Part shown: positions 25,166 through 33,886 of the stretch, one piece after another | How positions within the stretch are numbered: position 1 is the stretch's first letter | Layout: every line of letters starts with the position of its first letter | Assembly (NCBI RefSeq): GCF_046506625.1 | Contig: NZ_JBKFFP010000002.1 | Location: 620,001-684,000 of the forward strand | Source: Zhengella sedimenti | GTDB lineage: Bacteria; Pseudomonadota; Alphaproteobacteria; Rhizobiales; Rhizobiaceae | Length of the DNA stretch: 64,000 nucleotides | Direction of reading: 5' to 3' | Notes under the pieces: generated by a model | Databases searched by the model: none | What the model saw: the letters and a program-made list of their open reading frames with translations, nothing else | What the model was told of the DNA's origin: nothing | Program-made: the position numbers and the translations under genes

Positions 25166-26320
25166 ATGGAACAGATCGCAAAAGCAGACCGCTCGGCCTT
25201 TGCCGAAGGAGGCCCGGACATGGCCAACGCGCTTGTCAATGCCAGCGGCATCAGGCTGGAGGAAAGCCGCCGGCGCGGACGGGCCTCGGCCATCAATCCA
25301 TCGGGACGTTTCGAGGCCCTGAGCCGTCATGTCTTCGACGATGGCTGGGACCTTGAAGAGGAACTGGCGCCGTTCAAGACGGTGACGCAGGTGGAGAAGC
25401 CGCGCACGATCATCACGCGCAACGATTCGCCCGACATTTCCTTCGACCGCTCGATCAATCCGTATCGCGGATGCGAGCATGGCTGCGTTTACTGTTTCGC
25501 GCGACCGACCCATGCCTATATGGGTCTTTCGGCGGGCCTCGACTTCGAATCGAAGCTTTTCGCCAAGCCCGATGCGCCGAAACTGCTGGCGCGCGAACTG
25601 GCAAGGAAGGGTTACGAGCCGCGCACCATTGCCATCGGCACCAATACCGACCCTTACCAGCCGGTCGAGAAGACCTGGCGGATCATGCGCGAGGTTCTGG
25701 AAGTGCTGGAAGCGGCCAATCATCCGGTCGGCATCGTCACCAAGTCGGCGCTGGTGGCGCGCGACGTCGACATTCTCCAGCGCATGGCCGCCAAGGGCCT
25801 CGTCAAGGTGGCGCTCTCGGTTACCACGCTCGATCACCGCCTGTCGCGGACGATGGAGCCGCGCGCGGCATCGCCGACCCGGCGGCTGGAAACCATGAAG
25901 CGGCTTTCGGATGCCGGCATACCGGTCTCGGTGATGGCTGCGCCGCTGATCCCGGGCCTGAACGACCACGAAGTGGAACGTATCCTCGATTCCGCTTCGG
26001 CCGCGGGCGCCACTGAGGCGGGTTTCATCATCCTGCGCCTGCCGCTGGAGGTGGCGCCGGTGTTCAAGGAATGGCTGCTGCGCCATTATCCGGACCGCTA
26101 CCGCCACGTCATTTCCCTCATCCGTTCCATGCGGGGCGGAAAGGACTACGACGCGGAATGGGGACGCCGCATGAAGGGCAGCGGGCCCTATGCCTGGCAG
26201 ATCGGGCGGCGCTTCGAGATCGCGGCGCGACGGCTCGGCCTCAACACGCAGAAGCTCCGCCTGAGAACCGACCTGTTCACGCCGCCACAGCCGGAGGGCC
26301 AGCAATTGTCCCTGCTCTGA
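25166..26320 (+). CDS. PA0069-family radical SAM protein
   Basis: 384-residue radical SAM enzyme of the spore-photolyase-like PA0069 family. The [4Fe-4S] cysteines are C103, C107 and C110 in RGCEHGCVYC, a CX3CX2C spacing. AIGTNTDPYQPVEK near residue 160 and GIVTKSALVARD near 200 are conserved blocks, and a short C-terminal extension ends QLSLL. The reaction is unknown; homology to SplB suggests a nucleic acid substrate (inference). ATG 25166 has GGAGG seven bases upstream. A LexA-type box in its promoter fits a DNA-damage role. Confidence 0.88.
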   Translation: MEQIAKADRSAFAEGGPDMANALVNASGIRLEESRRRGRASAINPSGRFEALSRHVFDDGWDLEEELAPFKTVTQVEKPRTIITRNDSPDISFDRSINPYRGCEHGCVYCFARPTHAYMGLSAGLDFESKLFAKPDAPKLLARELARKGYEPRTIAIGTNTDPYQPVEKTWRIMREVLEVLEAANHPVGIVTKSALVARDVDILQRMAAKGLVKVALSVTTLDHRLSRTMEPRAASPTRRLETMKRLSDAGIPVSVMAAPLIPGLNDHEVERILDSASAAGATEAGFIILRLPLEVAPVFKEWLLRHYPDRYRHVISLIRSMRGGKDYDAEWGRRMKGSGPYAWQIGRRFEIAARRLGLNTQKLRLRTDLFTPPQPEGQQLSLL

Positions 26321-26459
26321 CATCGCGGCGGAATACCGCCGCACACCCAATTCCGATTTCCGCCGGTCAATCCCCTGTCCCCGTCCGGCGGCTGCCTTGC
26401 CGGGTTCGCCGCAACATTCCCGGCTAAGGCCTTGCGGGGAATCGGTGCGCGGTGCAAGC

Positions 26460-27125
26460 ATGCCGCTCATGGCTCGCACCCCGTCCGATTCCCCGCTTCT
26501 TTTCGACCTGGTTCCACCCGCGCCGGACTTCAGCTTCGAAGCGGCGCTCATGCGGGACGGCCAGTTCCCTGTCGCCGGACTGGATGAAGCCGGCCGCGGC
26601 CCGCTCGCCGGCCCGGTCGTGGCGGCGGCAGTCATCCTCGATCCGCACGATCTTCCCGAACGGCTCGACGATTCGAAACGCCTCGGGGCGGACGACCGTG
26701 ACCGCCTTTTCGGCGTCATCCTCGAAAAAGCGGTCGCCACTGCCATTGTCTCGGTTTGCGCCGAGAGCATCGACAGGACCGACATACGCGTGGCGAGCCT
26801 GGAAGCGATGAGCCGCGCGGCGCATGCCTTGTCCGTGGCACCCCGTCACGCGCTCGTCGACGGCCGTGACGTGCCGCCCGACATGCCCTGCCCCGGCCGG
26901 GCCCTGATCAAGGGCGACCAGCGCTCCATGTCGATTGCCGCGGCATCGATCCTCGCCAAGGTCACCCGTGACCGCATGATGGCGCGGACCTGCCCGGCTC
27001 ATCCCGCCTACGGACTGTCGATGCATGCCGGCTATGCCACCAGGCGCCACCGTGAAGCGATCGCGATCCATGGCGGCGTGATGCGGCTGCACCGGTTCAG
27101 CTTCGCTCCCTTGAGGAAATCCTAG
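26460..27125 (+). CDS. rnhB: Ribonuclease HII
   Basis: Removes ribonucleotides embedded in DNA and RNA from RNA-DNA hybrids. 221 residues with GLDEAGRGPLAGPVV (D42, E43), DDSKRL, LVDGRDVPPDMP and KGDQRSMSIAAASILAKVTRD, giving the full DEDD set. ATG 26460 or ATG 26469 are both possible; no strong ribosome binding site separates them. It follows the radical SAM gene by 139 bases in the same direction, so the two may share a transcript, and both may act in DNA maintenance. Confidence 0.95.
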   Translation: MPLMARTPSDSPLLFDLVPPAPDFSFEAALMRDGQFPVAGLDEAGRGPLAGPVVAAAVILDPHDLPERLDDSKRLGADDRDRLFGVILEKAVATAIVSVCAESIDRTDIRVASLEAMSRAAHALSVAPRHALVDGRDVPPDMPCPGRALIKGDQRSMSIAAASILAKVTRDRMMARTCPAHPAYGLSMHAGYATRRHREAIAIHGGVMRLHRFSFAPLRKS

Positions 27126-27232
27126 CGGTTCCAGACGCGGCTGTCGCCTGATCGCCTGCTGTCCGGACAGGCCCCGGCACGGGCGCATGGCAACCGAAGC
27201 AACATCCGGCCGCGTGCCCGGCACAAACGAGA

Positions 27233-27262
27233 AACGCCGCGAAGGATGACCCTCGCGGCGTT
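27233..27262 (-). terminator. Terminator of the F0 ATP synthase operon
   Basis: A perfect 10-bp stem (27233-27242 with 27253-27262, AACGCCGCGA/TCGCGGCGTT) with a 10-base loop lies 29 bases after the atpF stop. Read on the minus strand it is followed by a T-rich stretch (TTCTCGTTTG). Confidence 0.75.
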
Positions 27263-27290
27263 CCGGTTCTGAATTCCTGCCGGAAACGGA

Positions 27291-27782
27291 TCAGTTCATC
27301 CGGTTCTTGACCTCGGCCAGCGAAGACTTGAAGAGATCGCCCGCTGTCGCGGTATCGACCTTGCCGGCGAGAACCGTGCGTGCCGCCTCGACCGCCAGAT
27401 CGACAGCCGTGGCGCGCACCTCGTTGACGGCATCGCGCTCGGCCTGGGCAATCTTCTGTTCTGCCACGGCGGTCCGGCGGGTGACATATTCCTCAGCCTT
27501 CTGCTTGGCTTCGGCCTTGAGAAGCTCCGCATCCCGCTTGGCGGCCGCGACGATGGTCTCGGCCTCCTCCTCGGCTTCCTTACGCTTGCGCTGATATTCG
27601 GCAAGCACCTGCTGGGCTTCCTCACGCAGCTTGCGCGCCTCGTCGAGGTCATTGCGGATCTTGTCGGCGCGCGCATCAAGCGACTTGGCGATGACCGCGG
27701 GCACCTTCAGCCAGACCAGCAGGCCGAGGAAGATGACGAGGGCAACCAGAGCCCATACGGATGCAAGGGATGTAGCGTCCAT
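27291..27782 (-). CDS. atpF: F0F1 ATP synthase subunit b
   Basis: 163 residues. One N-terminal membrane helix (VWALVALVIFLGLLVWLKV, about 9-27) and a long charged coiled coil rich in Ala/Glu/Lys/Arg to the C-terminus: the peripheral stator stalk that holds F1 against rotation. Last gene of atpI-atpB-atpE-atpF'-atpF; it forms a heterodimeric stalk with the b' subunit encoded 12 bases upstream. The F1 genes are at a separate locus in Rhizobiales and are not in this window. Confidence 0.94.
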   Translation of the reverse strand: MDATSLASVWALVALVIFLGLLVWLKVPAVIAKSLDARADKIRNDLDEARKLREEAQQVLAEYQRKRKEAEEEAETIVAAAKRDAELLKAEAKQKAEEYVTRRTAVAEQKIAQAERDAVNEVRATAVDLAVEAARTVLAGKVDTATAGDLFKSSLAEVKNRMN

Positions 27783-27794
27783 GACCTGTGATCC

Positions 27795-28385
27795 TTATCC
27801 GTTGACGGCCTTGACCGCCTGGGCGATCTCGGACTTCGTGGCCTTGCCGACAAGCTGTTCGACCAGCGCCATGGCCGTGTCCTCGGCGATCGTCCCGACT
27901 TCCTTCATCGCATCGGACTTGATGGACGCGATGCGCGATTCGGCGTCGGCCAGCTTCTTTTCAAGCGCGGCCTCGGTTTCCTTGCGCTCGGCGTCGGCCT
28001 CGGCCTTGGCGGCGTCGCGCGCCTCCTGGCCGATCTGGTTGGCCTTGGCCCGTGCATCGGCCAGTTCCTGCTCGTATGCCGCGATGGCCTCGTCGGCCTC
28101 CTGCTTCATACGGGCAGCCTGGTCCAGATCCTGGGCGATCCGGTCATGCCGGACTTCCAGGATGCCGGCGATGCGGGGCACCACGGCGTTCTTCAGGAAC
28201 AGGTAGAAGAGGCCGAAGGTAATGGCCAGCCACAGGATCTGTGACGGGAAGGTGCTGGAATCGAAAGGCGGGAACATGCCCGAATGGCCGTCGGCGTTCG
28301 GAACGCCGGTCTCGGTATGTGTTTCTCCGGCCGCGGCATTCTGGGCATCGCCCGCCGGGGCCGCGAAAGCGGTGGTCACGAACAT
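27795..28385 (-). CDS. atpF': F0F1 ATP synthase subunit b'
   Basis: 196 residues. An N-terminal extension of about 45 residues (MFVTTAFAAPAGDAQ...) that resembles a signal-like leader precedes the membrane helix FPSQILWLAITFGLFYLFLK (about 47-66); the rest is a charged coiled coil. The long polar leader distinguishes b' from b in alphaproteobacteria. It forms the second arm of the peripheral stalk. 82 bases with a strong hairpin (28407-28438) separate it from atpE. Confidence 0.92.
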   Translation of the reverse strand: MFVTTAFAAPAGDAQNAAAGETHTETGVPNADGHSGMFPPFDSSTFPSQILWLAITFGLFYLFLKNAVVPRIAGILEVRHDRIAQDLDQAARMKQEADEAIAAYEQELADARAKANQIGQEARDAAKAEADAERKETEAALEKKLADAESRIASIKSDAMKEVGTIAEDTAMALVEQLVGKATKSEIAQAVKAVNG

Positions 28386-28406
28386 GATCTTTTCCCTGAA
28401 ACTCGG

Positions 28407-28438
28407 GCCGGCCGCTGGCGGAATGCGTGGCGGCCGGC
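28407..28438 (-). other. Intercistronic hairpin between atpE and atpF'
   Basis: GCCGGCCGC (28407-28415) pairs perfectly with GCGGCCGGC (28430-28438) around a 14-base loop, 29 bases after the atpE stop. No T-tract follows on the minus strand. Such hairpins often protect the atpE message or attenuate downstream genes, matching the high c-subunit stoichiometry; the role here is inferred. Confidence 0.55.
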
Positions 28439-28467
28439 AGGTTCTCGACTACCCGGAAACGGGCAGA

Positions 28468-28692
28468 TCAGCCGAACAGGGCCAGCAGGGCGATCAGCAG
28501 CGAGAAGATGCCCAGGGCTTCCGTCACGGCGAAGCCGAAGATCAGGCGGCCAAACTGGCCGTCGGCAGCCGACGGGTTGCGCAGGGCGCCCGCCAGGTAG
28601 TTGCCGAAGATGGTGCCGAGGCCAATGCCCGCGCCGCCCATGCCGAGGCAAGCGATACCGGCGCCGATGTACTTTGCTGCTTCCGCGTCCAT
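28468..28692 (-). CDS. atpE: F0F1 ATP synthase subunit c
   Basis: 74-residue helical hairpin forming the proton-driven rotor ring. Helix 1 carries the glycine-rich packing motif GMGGAGIGLG (residues 18-27); the polar loop is LRNPSAADGQ; helix 2 holds the proton-carrying E58 in GFAVTEALGIF. The surroundings of E58 lack the Gln/Ser/Thr set of sodium-specific rings, so proton coupling is expected. Very hydrophobic and short, as normal. Transcribed from the promoter in front of atpI. Confidence 0.96.
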   Translation of the reverse strand: MDAEAAKYIGAGIACLGMGGAGIGLGTIFGNYLAGALRNPSAADGQFGRLIFGFAVTEALGIFSLLIALLALFG

Positions 28693-28767
28693 TTTGAGAA
28701 CTCCTTGTTGGATCGTATTGATGCGGTTGGCTGACTGGCGGGACAGGCCCGCCGGTTAAGTGATGTC

Positions 28768-29529
28768 CTAGTGGCCCGGGTGAAGGGCGTCGTTGAGATA
28801 CATGCAGGTCAGGACGGCAAAGACGTATGCCTGCAGGAAGGCCACGAGGAATTCCAGGCCCGTCAGCGCCACCGCCATGAGCAGCGGCAGAACCGCGCCG
28901 GCGATGCCGATGCCGCCCATGGCGCCGAGCGACACCACGAAGCCGGCGAACACCTTCAGCGTGATGTGACCTGCCAGCATGTTGGCGAAAAGACGGACGG
29001 AGAGGCTGACCGGGCGCGAGAGGAAGGAAATGACCTCGATCGCGACGACCAGCGGGGTGAGAACGGCGGGAACGCCGGAGGGAACGAAGAGTTTCAGGAA
29101 GCCGAAGCCATGCTTCATGAAGCCGTAGATCACCACCGTCAGGATCACCAGCATGGCCAGCGCGAAGGTGACGATGATGTGCGATGTCACGGTGAAGAAG
29201 TAGGGGAACATGCCCAGCAGGTTGGCAACCAGCACGAACATGAAGAGCGAGAAGACCAGCGGGAAGAACTTCATCCCGTGAGAGCCGGACGCATCGCGCA
29301 GCATGTTGGCGACGAACTCGTAGGCCATCTCGGAAACCGACTGCATCCGGCCAGGAACCAGCCCGCGGCTGGAGGTCGTCAGCACCAGGAAGGCGCCGGC
29401 AAGCACCACGGTCACCACCATGAACAACGACGAATTGGTGAAGGAGAAATCAAGGCCGCCAATCTGGAGATCGATCAGCTTGTTGATATGGAACTGGTGG
29501 ATCGGATCGACCTTGTTCGGATCAGCCAC
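28768..29529 (-). CDS. atpB: F0F1 ATP synthase subunit a
   Basis: 253 residues with five to six membrane helices, forming the proton half-channels beside the c-ring. The essential arginine is R179 in SRPVSLSVRLFANMLAGH, equivalent to E. coli R210. GTG 29529 gives the usual start MADPNKVDPIHQF; the longer frame to 29577 reaches back towards atpI and has no support. Stop codon and atpE are separated by 75 bases that can form an imperfect hairpin around 28734-28756. Confidence 0.95.
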   Translation of the reverse strand: MADPNKVDPIHQFHINKLIDLQIGGLDFSFTNSSLFMVVTVVLAGAFLVLTTSSRGLVPGRMQSVSEMAYEFVANMLRDASGSHGMKFFPLVFSLFMFVLVANLLGMFPYFFTVTSHIIVTFALAMLVILTVVIYGFMKHGFGFLKLFVPSGVPAVLTPLVVAIEVISFLSRPVSLSVRLFANMLAGHITLKVFAGFVVSLGAMGGIGIAGAVLPLLMAVALTGLEFLVAFLQAYVFAVLTCMYLNDALHPGH

Positions 29530-29613
29530 GTCTCGTAACCCCGTTATCGCCGGCGCGGTTCCCCGCACCCGTTTCAACCATAACCCGCGCCCGTTGCCGA
29601 AGCGCCGAAACCT

Positions 29614-30006
29614 TCATTTGCCGGGTCCGTCGCGCCCGGAACCGCCCTGCTGGCCGAACTCGGCCATCTGGCCCGTCGTCCGCATGACGTTCACGACGCC
29701 GGCCGCGAAACCGAGCAGCAGGAAGACGATCAGCCCCCAGGGCGACGTTCCGGCCCACCGGTCCAGCACCCAGCCGAGCGCCGCACCCACGATCACCGCA
29801 GCGATGAACTCGCTCGACAACCGCAACGCATTGCCCCAGCCGGTGTTCTTGCCTGCCCGGGCGGCTTCCCTTTCCTGCTCCGCAACACGGCGCGTGGAGA
29901 GTTTCTCCTCCAGCGTCCGCAGGCGGTGGTCCAGGCCTTCATCGCGGGCAGTCCTGCTGCCGTCTTCCTGCGGTGTGCGTCCGCTTTCGCCGTGATCCTG
30001 CACCAT
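29614..30006 (-). CDS. atpI: ATP synthase protein I (AtpI/AtpZ family)
   Basis: 130 residues: a charged N-terminal region with a short coiled coil (DHRLRTLEEKLSTRR), then two membrane helices, LSSEFIAAVIVGAALGWVLD and GLIVFLLLGFAAGVVNVMR, with the GWVLDRW motif between them. AtpI assists c-ring assembly or Mg handling and is not part of the finished enzyme. It is the first gene of the F0 operon, 62 bases from a sigma-70 promoter. Confidence 0.9.
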   Translation of the reverse strand: MVQDHGESGRTPQEDGSRTARDEGLDHRLRTLEEKLSTRRVAEQEREAARAGKNTGWGNALRLSSEFIAAVIVGAALGWVLDRWAGTSPWGLIVFLLLGFAAGVVNVMRTTGQMAEFGQQGGSGRDGPGK

Positions 30007-30067
30007 GGCTGCTGCGCGCTCCCGTCAGGTCCGGCCACATCTGGCCGCCCGCTCCAAAGTCGGGCGC

Positions 30068-30096
30068 ACCATAGTGACGGGACCCCTGCCAGTCAA
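30068..30096 (-). promoter_or_regulatory. Sigma-70 promoter of the atpI-atpB-atpE-atpF'-atpF operon
   Basis: On the minus strand TTGACT (30096-30091) and TATGGT (30073-30068) are separated by exactly 17 bases, followed 61 bases later by the atpI ATG. The AT-rich stretch 30121-30153 just upstream could act as an UP element. Confidence 0.7.
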
Positions 30097-30230
30097 GACG
30101 CCTTGCGCAGTGCAAAACGAACTGCTTTTTTCAACAAAAACAATTGCTTGGGAATTCGCTCTGCCGGATTTAGCACGGAAGTTGTAGGGCCAGGCGGGCG
30201 AATCCCCGAAACGGGGGCCAAAAAGTGGAA

Positions 30231-30253
30231 AGGGCGCGGTCGTGCCGCGCCCT
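30231..30253 (-). terminator. Terminator after the SleB-type hydrolase gene
   Basis: AGGGCGCGG (30231-30239) and CCGCGCCCT (30245-30253) form a perfect 9-bp stem with a 5-base loop, 24 bases after the stop codon of the minus-strand gene. A run of T (complement of 30220-30224) follows a few bases later. Confidence 0.65.
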
Positions 30254-30276
30254 GTTCCATGACCGGATCAGCCGCT

Positions 30277-31500
30277 TCAGCTCCAGCCGCCACCATAGGT
30301 GCGGTAGAAGATGTGCCTGCCGATCTTCTTCATGCGCTTCATGGTATGGGCCCAGCGCGGATTGACATAGGTGGCGTGGTAGTGGGTCGAGGACCCGACC
30401 CCGTCCAGCCAGATGCGCCCGGCCGTTACCGCCATGCCCACTTCCTTGGCCGTCTGCCAGTGGGCGGGGCTGGCGATCCGGTCGCGAATGCCATCGCAGG
30501 CAAAGGAGAACTGGCAGCGGTTGCGCCAGCTTTCGTTCTGGTAGACCACGCCGCAGATCGTGTTCGGATACTGGGGATTGCGGACGCGGTTGAGAATCAC
30601 CTGCGCGACCGCGGCCTGGCCCTTCACCGGTTCGCCGCGCGCCTCGAAATAGATGCCGGCGGCGAGGCATTGCTGCTCGCGGTCGGTGAAGACGTGGGCG
30701 GGAAGCGGGCGGGCGGCCCAGTTGTGATCGTTGCTCGGCACGGGCGGCACGAACCGGCCGGCCTCCTTCTTCTCCTCCTTGAGAAGACTGGCGAAGGGCG
30801 ACTGGCGCGCATAGTCCGGCTTGGCGGGGGCATAGGCGGTTGCCAGAACATCGGGCGTGTCGTTGTTGACGAGCGCGGCAATCATCACCGGCAGGTCGGG
30901 GGCGGCCTTCTTCTCCTTCTTCGGGAAGAAGGTGGACGCCAGGCGCAGTTCCTTGCCGGCAATCTCGGGATGGGCAAACGCCATCCGCACGCCGGTGTCG
31001 ATGGCCGGCCGCAGGAGCGAGGAGGTGCGGTCGTTGACCGTCCCGGCGTTGAAGGCCCTTGGCGGCGCGACGGGCACGACCTGGACGAGCCTGCCCTGCT
31101 TCTCGGTGCGGTTGATGCGGGCCTCGTCCGGCGTCGCCGGCGCGTGGCCGCCCTTGCCGCGGAAGGCCACCTCGCCAATGCCCCGGGCATTCAGTCCCGC
31201 CCCCGAAATGGAGCCGGTCATCAGGCCGTCGGCGGAGAAGGGCAGTTCCGCGGCGTGTGTGGAGCCGGCGACCGCCTTCTCCACGACGGCGCTCCATTGG
31301 GTCCTACCGCCTTCCAGGCCCGACACGAAGGCTGTCACATCCTGACGTGCGGCGGTGGCGGGAAAGGCGACCCAGGCGGCAAGGCCCAGAACAAACGGTG
31401 TGAGGAGTGACTGGCGGGAGCGCGAAAGGCTGGCGTGCTTCGAACGGGGACGGCGCAAGACGGGACTCCGGAAACGCGTACAAACTCGACTGAACGCCAC
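30277..31500 (-). CDS. SleB-type cell-wall hydrolase (Hydrolase_2 family)
   Basis: 407 residues. A basic N-terminal leader followed by a hydrophobic segment (LLTPFVLGLAAWVAF, about 32-46) acts as signal anchor. A 200-residue Ala/Pro/Lys-rich linker leads to the C-terminal Hydrolase_2 domain, where IYFEARGEPVKGQAAVAQVILNR carries the catalytic Glu of EARGE, with CGVVYQNE, QFSFACDG and TYVNPRWA as further family blocks. These lytic transglycosylase-like enzymes cut peptidoglycan in the periplasm, during growth or division. Monocistronic, with its own terminator. Confidence 0.88.
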   Translation of the reverse strand: MAFSRVCTRFRSPVLRRPRSKHASLSRSRQSLLTPFVLGLAAWVAFPATAARQDVTAFVSGLEGGRTQWSAVVEKAVAGSTHAAELPFSADGLMTGSISGAGLNARGIGEVAFRGKGGHAPATPDEARINRTEKQGRLVQVVPVAPPRAFNAGTVNDRTSSLLRPAIDTGVRMAFAHPEIAGKELRLASTFFPKKEKKAAPDLPVMIAALVNNDTPDVLATAYAPAKPDYARQSPFASLLKEEKKEAGRFVPPVPSNDHNWAARPLPAHVFTDREQQCLAAGIYFEARGEPVKGQAAVAQVILNRVRNPQYPNTICGVVYQNESWRNRCQFSFACDGIRDRIASPAHWQTAKEVGMAVTAGRIWLDGVGSSTHYHATYVNPRWAHTMKRMKKIGRHIFYRTYGGGWS

Positions 31501-31624
31501 AATGAAGGATTAACCTTGACAGCCCGTTAATGCGCCTTGTCATGTCAAGAAAAAGGCGAGGGCCGGCGCAAGACCCTGCGCAGGCCTTGTCCGCAAAGGA
31601 TGGAAAGCAGGATACCCGGAACGG

Positions 31625-33067
31625 CTATTTCCGCTTCTTGGCCTTGGGTGCGAAGGGGTTGTCGGGCGCGCGCAACGCAAGACGGATCGGCACGCCGGGC
31701 ATGGCGAAGCTCTCGCGCAACGCATTGGTCAGGTAACGCACGTAGGAAGCGGGCATGGCGTCCGGCCTGGAACAGGAAACCACGAAACCCGGAGGCCGCG
31801 TCTTCACCTGGGTGATGTACTTGATCTTCAGCCGGCGCCCGGCCACCGCCGGAGGCGGATGGCGGGTCAGCACGCCTTCCAGCCAGCGGTTGAGACGGCC
31901 GGTGGAAATGCGCGTGTTCCAGACCCGGTGGGTGAGCGCGATCGCTTCCATCAGCTTGTCCAGGCCCTTGCCGGATTCCGCCGAGATCGTGACGGCGCGG
32001 ATGCCGCGCACCTGCGGCAGCAGGCGTTCGGTCTTCTCGCGCAATTCTGCCAGCAGTTCCTGCTTGTTTTCCACCAGGTCCCACTTGTTGAAAGCGATGA
32101 CAGGCGCCCTGCCCTCGCGAATGATGAGGTCGGCGATCTGCAGGTCCTGCTTCTCGAAGGGGATGGTCACGTCGAGCACGATCACGACCACCTCGGCGAA
32201 ACGGACGGCGCGCAGGCCGTCGGCCACCGACAGCTTTTCCAGCTTCTCCTGGACGCGCGACTTGCGGCGCATACCGGCCGTGTCGAACAGGCGGATGCGG
32301 CGGCCTTGCCATTCCCAGTCGACGGAGATGGAATCGCGGGTGATGCCGGCTTCCGGCCCGGTCAGCAGGCGTTCCTCGCCGACGAGGGCATTGATCAGCG
32401 TGGACTTGCCGGCATTGGGACGGCCGACGACGGCGATCTTCAGCGGTTTCGTCTCGTCATAACCCGGCACGTCCTCGGCATCCGGGTCCTCGATGTCGTC
32501 GCCGATCAGCCCATCGCGCGGCGGCGCGGTCTCCAGCACGGTCTCCACCGGGTCGGCGGCGAATGCACGCTCCTCGCCAATGGCCTCGATCATGGCCTCG
32601 CGCAGGTCGGGCAGGCCCTGTCCGTGCTCGGCGGAGATGGGGCACGGCTCGCCGAGACCCAGTTCCCAGGCCTCCAGCATGCCGCCCAGCGCGTCGCGTG
32701 CCTCGGCCTTGTTGGCGACGAGGACAGTCGGCTTGCCGGAACGGCGCGCCAGATCGGCGAATGTGCGGTCTGCGGGCATGACGCCGGACTTGGCGTCGAC
32801 GACGAACAGGATCAGGTCGGCCTCGTCCATCGCCGTCTCGGTCTGGGCGCGCATTCGCCCTTCCAGCGTCGCCGGCCCCGCCTCTTCAAGTCCCGCCGTG
32901 TCGATCACGTCGAACTTCAGGTCAAAGAGCCGTGCGGCATGGATGCGCCGGTCGCGGGTTACGCCCGGCGTGTCGTCGACGAGCGCCAGTTTCTGCCCGG
33001 CCAGCCGGTTGAAGAGCGTGGACTTGCCGACATTGGGACGGCCGATGATGGCGACGGTGAAACCCAT
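31625..33067 (-). CDS. der: Ribosome biogenesis GTPase Der
   Basis: Essential double-GTPase needed for 50S subunit assembly. 480 residues: G domain 1 with GRPNVGKST (9-17), DTPGVTRD and NKAE; an acidic linker with many Asp/Glu around 165-200; G domain 2 with GRPNAGKST (about 211-219), DTAG and NKWDL; and a KH-like C-terminal domain. ATG 33067 (MGFTVAIIGRP) is set by domain start; the longer frame runs through the TPR gene. It follows the TPR gene by 17 bases. Confidence 0.96.
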   Translation of the reverse strand: MGFTVAIIGRPNVGKSTLFNRLAGQKLALVDDTPGVTRDRRIHAARLFDLKFDVIDTAGLEEAGPATLEGRMRAQTETAMDEADLILFVVDAKSGVMPADRTFADLARRSGKPTVLVANKAEARDALGGMLEAWELGLGEPCPISAEHGQGLPDLREAMIEAIGEERAFAADPVETVLETAPPRDGLIGDDIEDPDAEDVPGYDETKPLKIAVVGRPNAGKSTLINALVGEERLLTGPEAGITRDSISVDWEWQGRRIRLFDTAGMRRKSRVQEKLEKLSVADGLRAVRFAEVVVIVLDVTIPFEKQDLQIADLIIREGRAPVIAFNKWDLVENKQELLAELREKTERLLPQVRGIRAVTISAESGKGLDKLMEAIALTHRVWNTRISTGRLNRWLEGVLTRHPPPAVAGRRLKIKYITQVKTRPPGFVVSCSRPDAMPASYVRYLTNALRESFAMPGVPIRLALRAPDNPFAPKAKKRK

Positions 33068-33084
33068 GGCGGCGTTTGACGCTC

Positions 33085-33750
33085 TCAGGATGCCTCGCCG
33101 GAACCGGCGATGAGTTCGGACATGACCTGGGCGCGCTGGCGCAGGCCGGCGGGCGCCTGCTGGTCGGCGGCAATCTGTTCGAAAAGCTTGAGCGCGTCGG
33201 CCGCGTCGCCGGCCTTCCAAGCGGCCAGGCCAAGGGCCTCGCGGGCGGAATGGCGCAATTCGTTGCTGTCCGCGGACAGGGGCTCTGCACGCTGGGCGAC
33301 ATCGGCGTAGGAGCCGTGGTCGACGAGCAGGAATGCGGCACGCAGGCGCGCCATGTCACGGATCGATTGCGGCACGGAGCCGTCAGCCGCAACGGCGTCG
33401 AAGGCCGCGACGGCTTCGTCCGTTTTTCCGTCCTGGGCCATGAGCGTGGCGGCGCGCATGCGGGCCAGAAGCGGATAGGAACCGTAACCGTCGGCCTGGA
33501 GCGTCTCCAGCGCGGCCATCGCCTCCCCGGTGTTTCCCTGCGCTGCCAGGTTCAGGGCCGCCAGGAAACGGTCGCCGGAGGCATTGGCTTGGCTTTCGGT
33601 ATACCAGCCATAGCCACGCCATGCCGCCGTGGCGGCGACGATGACGACCACGGCCGCAATCAGGATGCCTCCGAAGCGGGTCCAGATCGCCTTGAGCTGG
33701 TCCTGGCGAAGTTCCTCGTTGACCTCGCGAATGAAACTGTCGTCTGACAT
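33085..33750 (-). CDS. Membrane-anchored TPR protein (YfgM-like)
   Basis: 221 residues. A cytoplasmic start MSDDSFIREVNEELRQDQLKAIW, one membrane helix (about 26-46, GGILIAAVVVIVAATAAW) and a periplasmic part of degenerate TPR units. This is the layout of YfgM, the SecYEG/PpiD-associated chaperone-like protein, and in both E. coli and alphaproteobacteria the gene sits directly upstream of der. Here the gap is 17 bases. ATG 33750 is preferred over 33774 because homologues begin with MSDDSF. Function in this organism is inferred from the family. Confidence 0.85.
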   Translation of the reverse strand: MSDDSFIREVNEELRQDQLKAIWTRFGGILIAAVVVIVAATAAWRGYGWYTESQANASGDRFLAALNLAAQGNTGEAMAALETLQADGYGSYPLLARMRAATLMAQDGKTDEAVAAFDAVAADGSVPQSIRDMARLRAAFLLVDHGSYADVAQRAEPLSADSNELRHSAREALGLAAWKAGDAADALKLFEQIAADQQAPAGLRQRAQVMSELIAGSGEAS

Positions 33751-33886
33751 GGCCGGTATCACACCTGCTGACAAGCGGCGGGCTGCCCGGCCTCTGCCTG
33801 GCGCCCACGCGGGAAAAGCTGCCGCGTTCTAGCGGATTTTGAAGCCCATGTAAGGGGGCGAATGGCCTTTTTAAGGCGCAATCGGC

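Noticed and set aside
31515..31549. CTTGACA ... TGTCAAG inverted repeat before the SleB-type gene as promoter or operator
   Set aside because: The half-sites are 21 bases apart and no -10 element fits the TTGACA on either strand.
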